A DNA stretch of 64,000 bases, from assembly GCA_947311845.1 (NCBI GenBank), contig CAMZMU010000063.1, positions 61,123,833 to 61,187,832 on the forward strand. The letters are read 5' to 3'. The notes under the pieces were generated by a model, which worked only from the letters and a program-made list of their open reading frames with translations, searched no databases and was not told the DNA's origin. Made by a program: the position numbers and the translations under genes. This document shows positions 1-9,763 of this stretch, piece after piece. How positions within the stretch are numbered: the first letter of the stretch is position 1; each line of letters starts with the position of its first letter. The stretch comes from Poa pratensis. Taxonomy: Eukaryota > Streptophyta > Magnoliopsida > Poales > Poaceae.

Positions 1-690
1 AGATTTATTAAAAGCCATCAGGTCCCTGGAGAAAAAAATAAACAAACGCAATCAGGTCCTTGCTCGCAATCAGGTCCCTGCTCGCGAAAGGAGCTGCCGT
101 CCGTCCGGGCCGGCCGGAGGCGCCGCCGCCGTGGCCGGCGAGAGGAGCCACGCGACGCCGCCGCGGTGAGGACGAGCCGCTCCTGCCACGCATCGCCGCG
201 GTCAGGCCGAGCTCGTCGCCCTCCACTGCCGCGGTGTACTTCCATGGCTCCATGGCACTCGATCTTGAACCGGGAACGTCGGGAGGCAGCGGCGGCGGTC
301 CTCTCCGGCGCTTCGCGCTGGGAGCCGGCGAGGGCGGCGCTGGGCATGGCTGGCGGCGCTGGGTGGCAGGCGAGGTTGGGTGGCATGGATGGCGACGGGA
401 GGGAGAGGAAGAGAGAGAGCGATGCGGGGGGAAATGGACAGGATTTTCTCTTCGGGGTGGGTGGCGCACCGCTCGGGTGGGGCCCACACGTGGGGTTTCC
501 CGTATGAGCTCGGCCGGGCTGAGTAGAGAAGCTCGATCTGAGCTTCTCTGCTAGGCATGGCTGAGAGGCATTTCTGTGCGAGGTGGGCAGGGCCCAAGAC
601 GCACGAAGCAGGCTACCAAACAACAAAAATCTGGGCGAGGGGAGATTTTCTGAGCCCAACCGGGCTACCAAACACACCCTTACAGCTTCA
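1..690. repeat. GC-rich unclassified transposon-like segment
   Basis: No gene is recognised here. The stretch is GC-rich and gives long overlapping open frames on both strands, which is a composition effect. The right part (about 615-685) contains two copies of a CTACCAAACA motif and ends in CCAAACACACCCTTA. Read from the other strand this starts GGGTGTGTTTGG, a terminus I associate with abundant grass DNA transposons. The left terminus lies outside the window or is not recognisable, so the class is left open. Confidence 0.35.
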
Positions 691-927
691 TCAGTACTGT
701 GCTAGTACAAGAGCAGATGGCCCGGCATGGTGCAGTGTGCCACGGCGCGCCCACCGCGCCCTCGTTGACATCTTGACTCCCTCCTCTGTTGACTTCCCTT
801 GAAACAACCCTCCATGTCTCATGTCATGTGCCATGTGGATGTCCATCTGTTGCAGCCCGACACGCCTCACCACACCGACTATAGCTTGTTACTCCATAGA
901 TGCTTTCTTTATCAGTTTTGCTAACGC

Positions 928-1325
928 TCAGTCGACTGAGATTTAGGTTAAATCGTGCAAATTAGGTCGATCTTCTTCCTCGCGAACGACGGCGGCGCTA
1001 AGCTGAGCCGGAGCCGCCGCAGCCGCGGCGGAGGGCGGCGAAGGTGAGGAGCAACTTAACTTGGGGGAGGGGGGGAAGGTGCGGGGTCCGGGTTCGACGG
1101 CGTCGGAGAAGAAGGGGCAGGGGTTAGAGGGATGGCCGAGACGGTCGGCGGACTGGCGGAGGAGGAGATCAGGACAGGGCGGGGCGGCGAGGCGTCGCGG
1201 CAGCGCGCCGGCCGCGAGCGGGGTGGACGGCGGTTTGGCCGACGATGGTTGTGGGGGGAAGCGAGGTCACCGGAGTTGAGGAAGACGATGACGTCAGCCG
1301 ACTTAGTTCTCAGTCGACTGCGCCC
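928..1325. mobile_element. Possible MITE with CAGTCGACTGAGA ends
   Basis: The left end carries CTCAGTCGACTGAGATTTAG. The right end, on the opposite strand, carries GCAGTCGACTGAGAACTAAG. These form an imperfect terminal inverted repeat around about 400 bp of GC-rich sequence. I could not find a clean target duplication, so the boundaries are approximate and the class is not assigned. Confidence 0.35.
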
Positions 1326-1499
1326 TAGAGACACCATTTCTTTATTTCCTCTCACCAGATGTCCAGATCCATCTCTCATCTTGATCTCCGATCAATCTCT
1401 AATTGCAAATTAATGGAAGCCGATGTGTATGTATGGATGTGACTTGTGAATTACAACCAGTAGTATATGGTGGGGGTCATTCTTATTCTTCCCCTCTCT

Positions 1500-2506
1500 C
1501 TCCTCGCTACAGTAACTTGAGAGTCGTCTTCAGAGTTCCGGGCCAATCTGACGCCCTTCTCGTCGGCGATGCCGGTCAGAAGTGGCTTAAGAGCGGCGCC
1601 GGTGTTAGGTCTGTAGATAGTAGTTGCTCTAGTAGTTGTAATTCAGCTAGGAGGTGCTATATGCCGTCTTGGAGTAGAGATCCGGATTTCTTTGACCAAG
1701 TCCGGCGCATGTTGTTGATCTGCTTCGTCGCTGGGGTGCTCCTGCAGCTGGCGATTGGGTGGATCTCGGAGATCTCCGAAAATAAGGTCGATTTGTGAAG
1801 GTTTTTTGCTCTGCTTCTTGGCCGCAGGGCAGAGCAAGTCGTGGAGATGAGTTTCCTCATGCCTCCGAGGTGGACGGATGGTGGAACTGCTGCATCTGCG
1901 CCGACCTTCTTCAATAAGCGCCTAAAGGTAGGGATTTCCTCTTCCTCTGCTTCCTTTTTGCGGGTCTGTTCCGGCCGGCCGTGGCGGCGAGGGGAAGGAT
2001 TGCGGAGTCGCGGAGAAGCACGGACCTGGAGTTGCCTGCGGTGTCTGTGCTGCTTTCGGGAGGATGCTATCTTCCCATCTGCTGGCCGAAGGGCGACCAT
2101 GTTCGAGCTCAACCTCGTCGGCCTTGGGCGCAAAGCAACGCCGTTCGCCACCAGTTGGCGACGGAAGGTCGGTCTTTGCCGTGCCGGTGACTCTTCTGGC
2201 CGAAGGGCGGCCGTTTGTGGCTCCGCTTGTTGCGAGCCACAGTCTTCAACCTCCAGGCTTTTTGTCGATCCGGAGGCTCTACTGCTCGTCTGTCGTGGCT
2301 GCATGCCATGGCGCCCTCGTCGTCCCAAGTGGTGTCGTCCCCGGTGATGGTGAGGTTGACTTCGAGCATTCTGAAGGACTTGATTGCGTTCCTAAATCTG
2401 TGTTGGAGGTCCTTCCTGCAAATGTCCATGGACTAGATTGTAATTTCCTTTTCAGTTTGGTTCCTGATGTATGTCGCTGTGTAACCCTTGCCACGTATTA
2501 ATATGA
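1500..2506 (+). mobile_element. Possible GC-rich non-autonomous retroposon
   Basis: This segment resembles in composition the two better-defined retroposons at 32547-34265 and 50260-52055. It is GC-rich with GGCCGAAGGGCG-type repeats (around 2088 and 2200). It then changes to a T-rich 3' part ending in a run like TATTAATATGAC near 2506. No reverse transcriptase or gag frame is visible and no target duplication was found. The 5' boundary is a guess. Confidence 0.3.
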
Positions 2507-3091
2507 CTAGCTGAATGCCCATGCGATGCTACGGTGGTGAAAATAAAAATTTTGATTGGCACAAACCATATTTTACCCCAAAGTTAAGTGATCTACGTAG
2601 AATAAAAAGAATTTATCTAGATGAGCATCAAGTTCACACAGCAGTAAAAATAACTCGATAGTTAAAAATATATGTTGATACATTTTTATCTTTGTGAAAA
2701 CTTCATATAAATTTATCTCATATGACCTCTTCGTATACATTAATGCATCATAGATGCACTAACTTCCTCTTTTGTTCCGATACATGGAGTGTTCTTTATC
2801 TCAATTGACAATTTACATGGTTTGTTGCGTTTAAACTTGCGGTTAGGTATAATTTGTTCTTTTCTAGATTTGTTTTGTTTTGGCTACATATTTGCATACT
2901 TCTGTGTTTCTTGCGCGCATTTTCCTTTCTTCTGTTCAGGTTCTAGATCTGCATATTTCTTCCTACATGGTGTCCATTTTTTTCCTAGTTGGGTTGCATC
3001 TTTAATTGTTTTGATTTCTTGATAAATTTCACGATGTTTTTTAATCCTTTTGTTTTTCTTCATTGGTCATCCATGCATATCGTTGATTAAA
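2507..3091. other. AT-rich intergenic stretch, no gene seen
   Basis: AT-rich sequence without a convincing coding region. It opens with CTAGCTGAATGCCCATGCGA, similar to a CTAGC...ATGCCCGTGCG motif that I remember as common in grass repeats; this is recall, not a search result. Confidence 0.4.
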
Positions 3092-3659
3092 GGACTGTGC
3101 TATGTAGCGACCGTGCCCCAGAATTCTCCCCTCGTACGGCGCCCGTTAACCCACGAACGAGCGAACCAAGGTCGCGTGCTCCTGTGTGCGCCCGCGCGCG
3201 CCACCGCTACAGTTGGCCCAAAACAGCCCTACCTAGAGACGAACTGGGCCATGTTATTTCGACTTTTAGTGGCCCAACACCAAAACCAAAATAACGGTCT
3301 AGATCTAGCCACGGATGCAACAGCCGAATCTCAAAAAAACAAAATTGTAGCTTGCCTGATCAATTTCACCAGCTATGCCCCCTCCAGTTTTTACATCAGC
3401 AACAACATCACTAACTTGTCTTTTTTGCCACTGGCTTTTACTCTAGGATAACAACAGCAAAATAACGGTCCAGATCTAGCTACCACCTGGATCCAACTGC
3501 TGTTGTGGTTCTCGATGGATCTGCATGTAATCGAGAAGATCGCTTTGTTGCAGTTCTTTTGACTCTTCTTGCTTTAGGCGTCCTGCTTTCACTGTTTCAT
3601 GCACAAAAAAAGAATCATAAGTTACCGGCTCAAATCTCACAGAATTACAAATGAACAAA

Positions 3660-4860
3660 ATGAGACATTGCCACATTATCACTGCCTAAATACCAGGTAC
3701 TTAAGTTACCACCTAGTGATTGCTTAATTGACTGTTTTTTGAGCTACTTGGTTAACATATGATGCCTACCTAATTACCAGGTAATGCAAACTTAATTACC
3801 ATGCAAAACAAAGGCACTAATTATAAAGTAAGCATTTGCCATCACATTAGTACTTAATTGCCAAATGAAACCTACCTAATTGCCAGATTATGAATTATTA
3901 ATAACCATGCACCAAGATAGAAAAATTGCTAGGTATTGTCTGCTAAGACACCGGGGCACAGAAAAAAAAACATAAAATTTACCACCTCATGCTTGTTCAG
4001 TTGCCAGATTACAGCTACTTAATTACCAGCTAATTATGCACCAACGATGAAATTAGCATTTGCCACAACATTAGACCTTAATTGCCATATGATGCCTACC
4101 TAATTACCAACTATATTGATTACTAATAACCATGCACCAGTAGAGGGGGAAAAGGAATTAACCACCTCAAGATTACTTAATTGCCAGTTTACAACTACTT
4201 AGTTACCATGTGACGTACAGATAAAAGGAAACGGGAAAATAGAAGTATATGTCATAACTACATAGATGCACATATGCACACACCGAATAAAAAAGTTGTT
4301 GAAGAACACTATGAGTGCGAATACGGTAAAATGCAGAGGGGTGGAATGGTCTGATGCCACATTTGGAAGGCGTGTACAGTTGCCAGTGTACTAACATACA
4401 ATTGCCAGGTTATTAACATGTAGTTGCCGGATGTATCTCGTATACTTGCCAGGTTATTAAGAAGGCAGATGAAGTTGCCAGTGTACTAACATACAATTGC
4501 CAAGATATTAACATGTAGTTGCCGGATGTATCTCGTGTAATTGCCAGGTTATTAAGAAGGCAGATGAAGTGTGCCATATATTGTGCTGATCTTACAATTG
4601 CCAGGGTACTAACATACAATTGCCATGGTACTAACATACAATTGTCAGGTTATTTAAGAAGGCAGATAAAGTTGCCAAGGTTCTAACATACAATTGCCAG
4701 TACACTAACTTACAATTGCCAGGGTACTAACATACAATCGCCAGATTATTAAGAAGGCAGATAAAGTTGTCAGGGTACTAACATACAATTGCCAGGATAT
4801 TAACATGTAGTTGCTGGATGTATCTCGTGTAATTGTCAGGATATTCAACCACACTAGTTT
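3660..4860. repeat. Degenerate ATTGCCAG-motif repeat block
   Basis: Motifs such as AATTGCCAG, AATTACCAG and ACATACAATTGCCAGG recur irregularly. A longer phrase (TAACATGTAGTTGCCGGATG, then TATCTCGT) recurs near 4414, 4511 and 4802. Spacing is irregular and copies are diverged. It lies inside the Mutator-like element. Open frames on the minus strand here simply translate the repeat. Confidence 0.65.
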
Positions 4861-5225
4861 CCAGCTCCAGGAACAAATCAGTTGAACAATTCCTGGAGAA
4901 TGACACTCTACAGCAGCGACACATCCTCTCATGTGTGTGTGCACGTTGTTGCCCCCTCATCACCACTCAGGGCTAACTAATTTAGGATATTCAACCGCAC
5001 TATTGTTCAGATACAGGAACAAATCAGGTGAACAATTGCGGAACCATCAAAGACATATGCGTTACCTTGTTGCAATTCGTGATGTCTTCATCATCGAGTC
5101 AAAGCTGGACGGGGAATTGAGATGACACCACGAGGAATTGGTCTGCGCGGCCACGCCTGTCGTCGTGCCTCCGATCCGTTCCGGCGCGTCCGGCCCCATC
5201 GGAGCGGAGCCGTCGCCGCTCCGCC

Positions 5226-5393
5226 ATGGACGCGCGGCCAGCCACGTCGCTGTGCCTCCGCTCCTCCATGGGCTCGCGGCCGCCCCCGTCGCCGCGCCTT
5301 CGCTCCGCCATGGACGCGCGGCCGGCCCCGTCGCTGTGCCTCCGCTCCTCCATGGGCGCACGGCCGCCCCGTCGTCGTGCCTGCCGACACCGC
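5226..5393. repeat. 42-bp tandem repeat, four copies
   Basis: ATG triplets of the repeat lie at 5226, 5268, 5310 and 5352, exactly 42 bp apart. Each unit reads roughly CCATGG(A/G)CGCGCGGCC... followed by ...CTCCGCTC. The first and third units are closest to each other, as are the second and fourth, which suggests duplication of an 84-bp dimer. A plus-strand reading gives a 14-residue repeat beginning MDARP or MGSRP. It is inside a transposon and I do not call it a gene. Confidence 0.75.
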
Positions 5394-5624
5394 CTACTGC
5401 CGTGCCCCTTCTTCTCTCTCTATCGAGTGGTGAACGGTGGGAGAACGACGCTTATCCACTCAGCTCGTCTCAAAAACCACCCACCGACCCGTCAACACGC
5501 GCGCCCGGTAAAAGAAGCCCGCAGACACCGCGACCACCAGATCGAGAGAACACGAATCTCCGTGCGCGCCGTACGGGAGAGTTTCCTGGGGCACGTTCCC
5601 TAATTAGATTGTCCGTTGATTAAA

Positions 5625-7419
5625 AGAAGAAACATATTTGGATCCCACGTACAAATTACTTCAGGTCGCCAGAGATGCGCACATAGAAGCTACAGTATTT
5701 GGCAAGCAGCCTGGTTGATCGATCAGGTGGACATGCACGTCTTGCTACCTGGCTAGCTTGGCCATGACGTACAGATCAAACTGCTTCCGGCAACTTGCTT
5801 CTCCCCGAAGCACACACGAGGCGAAAGACACGATTTGATTGCACACGCGTGTTGTGATTTCTCTTCTTTATTTATGGGTATCGATTATATGTAGCAGCTT
5901 TTATTTGTGTCGTAACTAACATAAGATAACCTAATTCTTACACTAATCGGACACTCGGACTGCAACGCGTGCTTATTTTCAAGAACGCGCTACAGGAGCT
6001 CCCCGTTGGTGCCGCCTGCTGCATGAGCAGACGTGGCCGTTGGCAAGCGCACGCAGGTGAGCAGCACCTGCACGACCGGCCTCGTGCCGGACATCGCCCG
6101 AGGCAGTGCACATCGTGTTGGAGTCTGGATCAGACGGCCGTTCCGACTTGGATACGCTCGAGGCCGTGCACGGTGCACGTCGTGTTGGAGTCTGAATCGG
6201 ACGGCCGTTCCGACTTGATACGTGCGGGAACATATATGAGAATATGACGTATCGGCGACCATCACCTCAAGCAATATTATATAGTAGAGATATATTTTTA
6301 TGTTAAAAAAAACCAGTAGTATATGGTTGGGTCGACCGACGTCAATTTGCAGGCGTCACCTCCCTTGTTTCACGGGGAAGCGCGGTAGCAAGCAGACAAC
6401 CACTGTTGCACGGTGCACGCGCCGACGACGACAAGAGGAACGTTGCTGTCAACAGACCTGCAGCAAACAAACCCCCGGCCGGGCGGGTTAACTCGAGCGG
6501 CACCGACCCTTCAACTTCAACGGTGCTGCAGTACATGGAATAGAATGCTTCATTCACGGCCGTGCCTTTTTGCTTTCTGCCTTGCCATCTTGCAGCAGTG
6601 GCTTGGACGCATCGCTCACCCACGTACTGAAGATGTTTTTACAGGGATTTATGTCGATTACAGCGACCGAAACGTCTTCACATCTCTGGCTGGCAGGCCC
6701 TCTGTCCGTGTGGGTTTAAAACAGAGGAACGTGCAAAGTCAAAATAGTGGGGTAGAAAGAAACTCTAGCTCTTCAGAAGAAGAAGAAAAAACACTGTTAT
6801 TATAGTAAGATAATATGGTTCTCCGTACTAGTGACAGAATAGTTTTGCGATCCCGACAAGGGAAACAATTTTAAAGTCCACGATCGATTAATTAGCACGC
6901 CCAGCACTTGCGCCACCAAGCGTGGCAACTTGTATCCCCAAGTCCTAATCTTTGCTACTACCAAACCTGCCCCTTGACCCGCCATAATGACGACCGATCG
7001 ATCCATTTCTTTCGGCACCTAAAGCTCTCGTCGATCCTCCTCGTGTATAATAAGTCTCTTGTCACAACCAGAGAAAACCTACTCCCAGATTCAACATATT
7101 TTCTCTGATAATAATACCGTTATACGTGAGCAGAGCAGCGACGCCCGCTCATGGCTGGCTTCTTCCTCTGCTCCAGATTCCTGTCCGATGGCACACAACA
7201 CACCTATCACTCGCGGTGCAACATTCTTTCCATTCCCCTGCGAACCGATTGGCATCCCGTCGCCTGCAACTTTGTGCGGCCTCACCTTGCTTCGCTTCTT
7301 CTCCCTTCCTTCCTCCTGTCGTCTTCGCGATAGGGATGCGGTCAAGAACACTTACCGGACAAGCGAACCAGAGAGAGACCAAACAACTGACGTGACGGAA
7401 GCCATCTCTGTCTGTTCCT
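5625..7419. other. Gene-free stretch with one short tandem duplication
   Basis: No coding region is supported. The part from 5970 to 6240 is GC-richer and contains the 67-bp tandem duplication listed separately. The remainder (6300-7419) is moderately GC-rich with short uncorrelated open frames. Confidence 0.45.
6097..6226. repeat. 67-bp tandem duplication, two copies
   Basis: The string CGTGTTGGAGTCTG occurs at 6114 and 6181. The following bases (TCAGACGGCCGTTCCGACTT versus TCGGACGGCCGTTCCGACTT) are nearly identical. The two units also share a preceding CG(C)TCGAGG...GTGCA segment, giving a period of 67 bp. Confidence 0.7.
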
Positions 7420-8259
7420 TCCGGCGAACGGACCCTCCAGCCGCGTACCTATACTATACGGCGCAGTCGACACCGTCGCCGACGACCTATTGTGCTATTA
7501 GTAAGAACGAGGATGCAAAGCACCAAAAAGGTTAGGCGCGAATCGTTCTCGAGCCAGGTTGACAACAGGATCGGCCGGTGGTTCCACGCCTGTTTTCAGC
7601 AGCGCCAAAAGTGATACTGGAGTAGTACCATATCACAGCATCTCCAACGGCACCCTCAAGTAACCACACCCCACCGGGCCTAGCAGTGTTCGGACAAAAA
7701 AAAAAGGGTCACGGTGACGTCCCTATTTGTCTAAACCGACCCAAAATCTGTCGGCACCCCCAGGCCATACCCTAGTTTGGAGATCCACTTGGGAGCGTCG
7801 GATAACGCCTGGACACGGCCTCCAACAGGTGGGTCCCTCTTGTCATTGACACTCGAGGAGGCGCCGGTCAGCGTAGATTAAACGCCTCGTTGTCCTATCA
7901 CTAGGAGGTTTCCCACACGCCGCCGTGCAGTCTGCCCACGCGTCCACCGGCTTCCTCACCTTCGCTTGGCCACGCCATTTAAGCCATGTGTTTCTTCCTC
8001 GCCTGCTTCGCCGCCTCCAATTCCCTCCCACCAACAAAATGGCGCACAACGACTTCTGAAAGGGGTCACAACCTACTTGTTGACGTGGCGTGGTTGTTTG
8101 AGCGGTACAACCTTCTCGTGCCGCAGGACAGCCGACATCCGAAAGGACCCTCTGGCCGAGTACCTATACGGTGCAGTCGACACCGTCGCCCGACAACCTA
8201 TTGTGCTATTTGTAAGAATGAGGATGCAAAGCACCAAAAGTTAGGCGTGAATCGTTCTC
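7420..8259. repeat. Direct repeat pair (7420-7550 and 8137-8259)
   Basis: Two diverged direct copies of about 125 bp lie about 713 bp apart. Shared strings include GCAGTCGACACCGTCGCC, CCTATTGTGCTATT, GTAAGAA(C/T)GAGGATGCAAAG and GAATCGTTCTC. The segment between them starts with GCATCTCCAACGGCACC, a phrase common in grass transposons. A further 600 bp to the right (8260-8880) is GC-rich with an uninterrupted but unidentified frame on the plus strand. Confidence 0.6.
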
Positions 8260-9021
8260 AACCTATTGTGCATCGACGCCACCCCGACAACGACGAGCGC
8301 AACTACGGGTGGTGGTTCGACCGGTTCTCGAGGGAGAGGGGCGTGATGGAGAAGTGGGCGCACCAACTCCGACGGAGATGGTGGCACGGCCGCACGCTCG
8401 AGGCTTTGTCGCTTGGACGTGGCACCGGGCCGCCGTAGTGCCTGTCACGTCCGAGCCGTCGCGTGAACCTATGCGTGCACAAAATGAGGACGTCAAACTC
8501 CACGGCGTCACGAAAGAACCCGGGACACGACGGGGCAGCGGCATTGTCGCCAGCACGCCGCAACCGCAACCCTTGCATGAGGACCTCCCTCCGGATTGGC
8601 GCGTTCCGTCGCCTCTCCGGTACCTATCGGCGATTGAGACATGCCAGACTTCACCACGGCGCTCATGCTCTCTACGAACGAGTGTCGACCGCCGCCGCGC
8701 CACCGAAAGACCCCCCTCCGGCCTCTACCTGTGCTGCACGCTTCGGTGGAAGAAGCAGTAGCCGCCTACAGCGGTGAAGCAGGAGGAGTGGCCATCTTGG
8801 CCGACGTAGGAGACGGGCCATCCCAGCACCCGGCGTGGCCATCGTGGTGGGAGAGCAGGAGCAGCACCTCATACAAATTCATGTAAATGTCATCGATTTT
8901 GAATGAAATTCGCCCCATTCAAAATTTGGTTAGCGGTGCATCGCTGGGATCACCCCATTATGCCGGACACATGTATATGTATCTAGACATGTTATAAGTG
9001 GAAATGCTCTCACCAGAGCTA

Positions 9022-9144
9022 CTCCCTCTGTTCCAAATTAGATGACTTTCATTTGTCTACATGTATATGTATCTAGACATGTTATAAGTATAGATACGTC
9101 CACTTTTAGACAAATAAAAGTCATCTAATTTGAAACGGAGGGAG
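9022..9144. mobile_element. Stowaway-type MITE, 123 bp
   Basis: It is flanked by TA on both sides (9020-9021 and 9145-9146). The left end CTCCCTCTGTTCCAAATTAG pairs with the right end CTAATTTGAAACGGAGGGAG, and the palindrome extends inward. This is the standard layout of a Stowaway (Tc1/mariner-derived) MITE in grasses. It lies 0.6 kb beyond the ARF stop codon. Confidence 0.9.
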
Positions 9145-9763
9145 TAGCTTTTAGAGGAGCAGTGGTGCACGGAGCAATGGGTCCTGCCGGTCGCTAGTGC
9201 AAGTGCAGGCACTGTTCTTTTGGTCTCCGGTTAGATGAGATGTCCATTTCGCACTTCACCATCACCGGGCTGAAATGGGCAGGCACCGGAGTTATGTTTG
9301 CCACTGCAGGCAAAAGGACATGGAGGCCGAGGGGACATATGAAATGCCTGGAGACCACACCCAGATTCAGAATCAGCAGTGGCTAGTAGCATCGGCACAA
9401 TTTACGTTTGATAGGCCTGCTGCTACCTGCTGAGCTTGTCTCTTTGGACCGGTTGGAACACCGGTCAGACGCCAAGAGCTTTCAATTCACTGACAATGTT
9501 ATCGGCTCGAAATGAAGATCTGGTTGTACGGGATGCTAACCTGGAAGTACATCTCATTACATTCGATCATGAAAAGTACATTAACTTTGTTCTCTTGCAA
9601 TGCAATGGAAATGAAGGGAAACGAGCTAACTCGACCCTGAAGAAACCACAGCTCATAATTCAGCTGTACACGTAGTGCTTCTAGTTCGGCTTATTGCTCA
9701 CTAATGGAGGACTACTGGAGTGGCCGGCGCCCTAAGTTATTTCGCCTGAACCATTGCTTTCCA

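Larger units (their letters stand above)
3092..5613. mobile_element. Non-autonomous Mutator-like element (MULE), 2.5 kb
   Basis: The segment is flanked by an 11-bp direct repeat CGTTGATTAAA (3081-3091 and 5614-5624), close to the 9-11 bp target duplications of Mutator elements. Its ends form an imperfect inverted repeat of about 40-50 bp. Both read inward as ...CGTGCCCCAG(A/G)A...TCTCCC...GTACGGCGC. There is no transposase frame. The interior has an AT-rich block with dozens of TTGCCAG-type motifs (about 3660-4860) and a GC-rich block with a 42-bp tandem repeat (about 5226-5393). The family name is unknown to me. Confidence 0.7.

Noticed and set aside
8..680. Several long overlapping open frames on both strands near the left edge
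   Set aside because: Highly GC-rich DNA with Arg/Pro/Ser-rich translations in every frame, no known motif, and transposon-like flanks; better explained by composition.
3660..4860. Regularly recurring short motifs that might suggest a CRISPR array
   Set aside because: Spacing is irregular, repeats are diverged, no cas genes exist, and the block sits inside a plant transposon.
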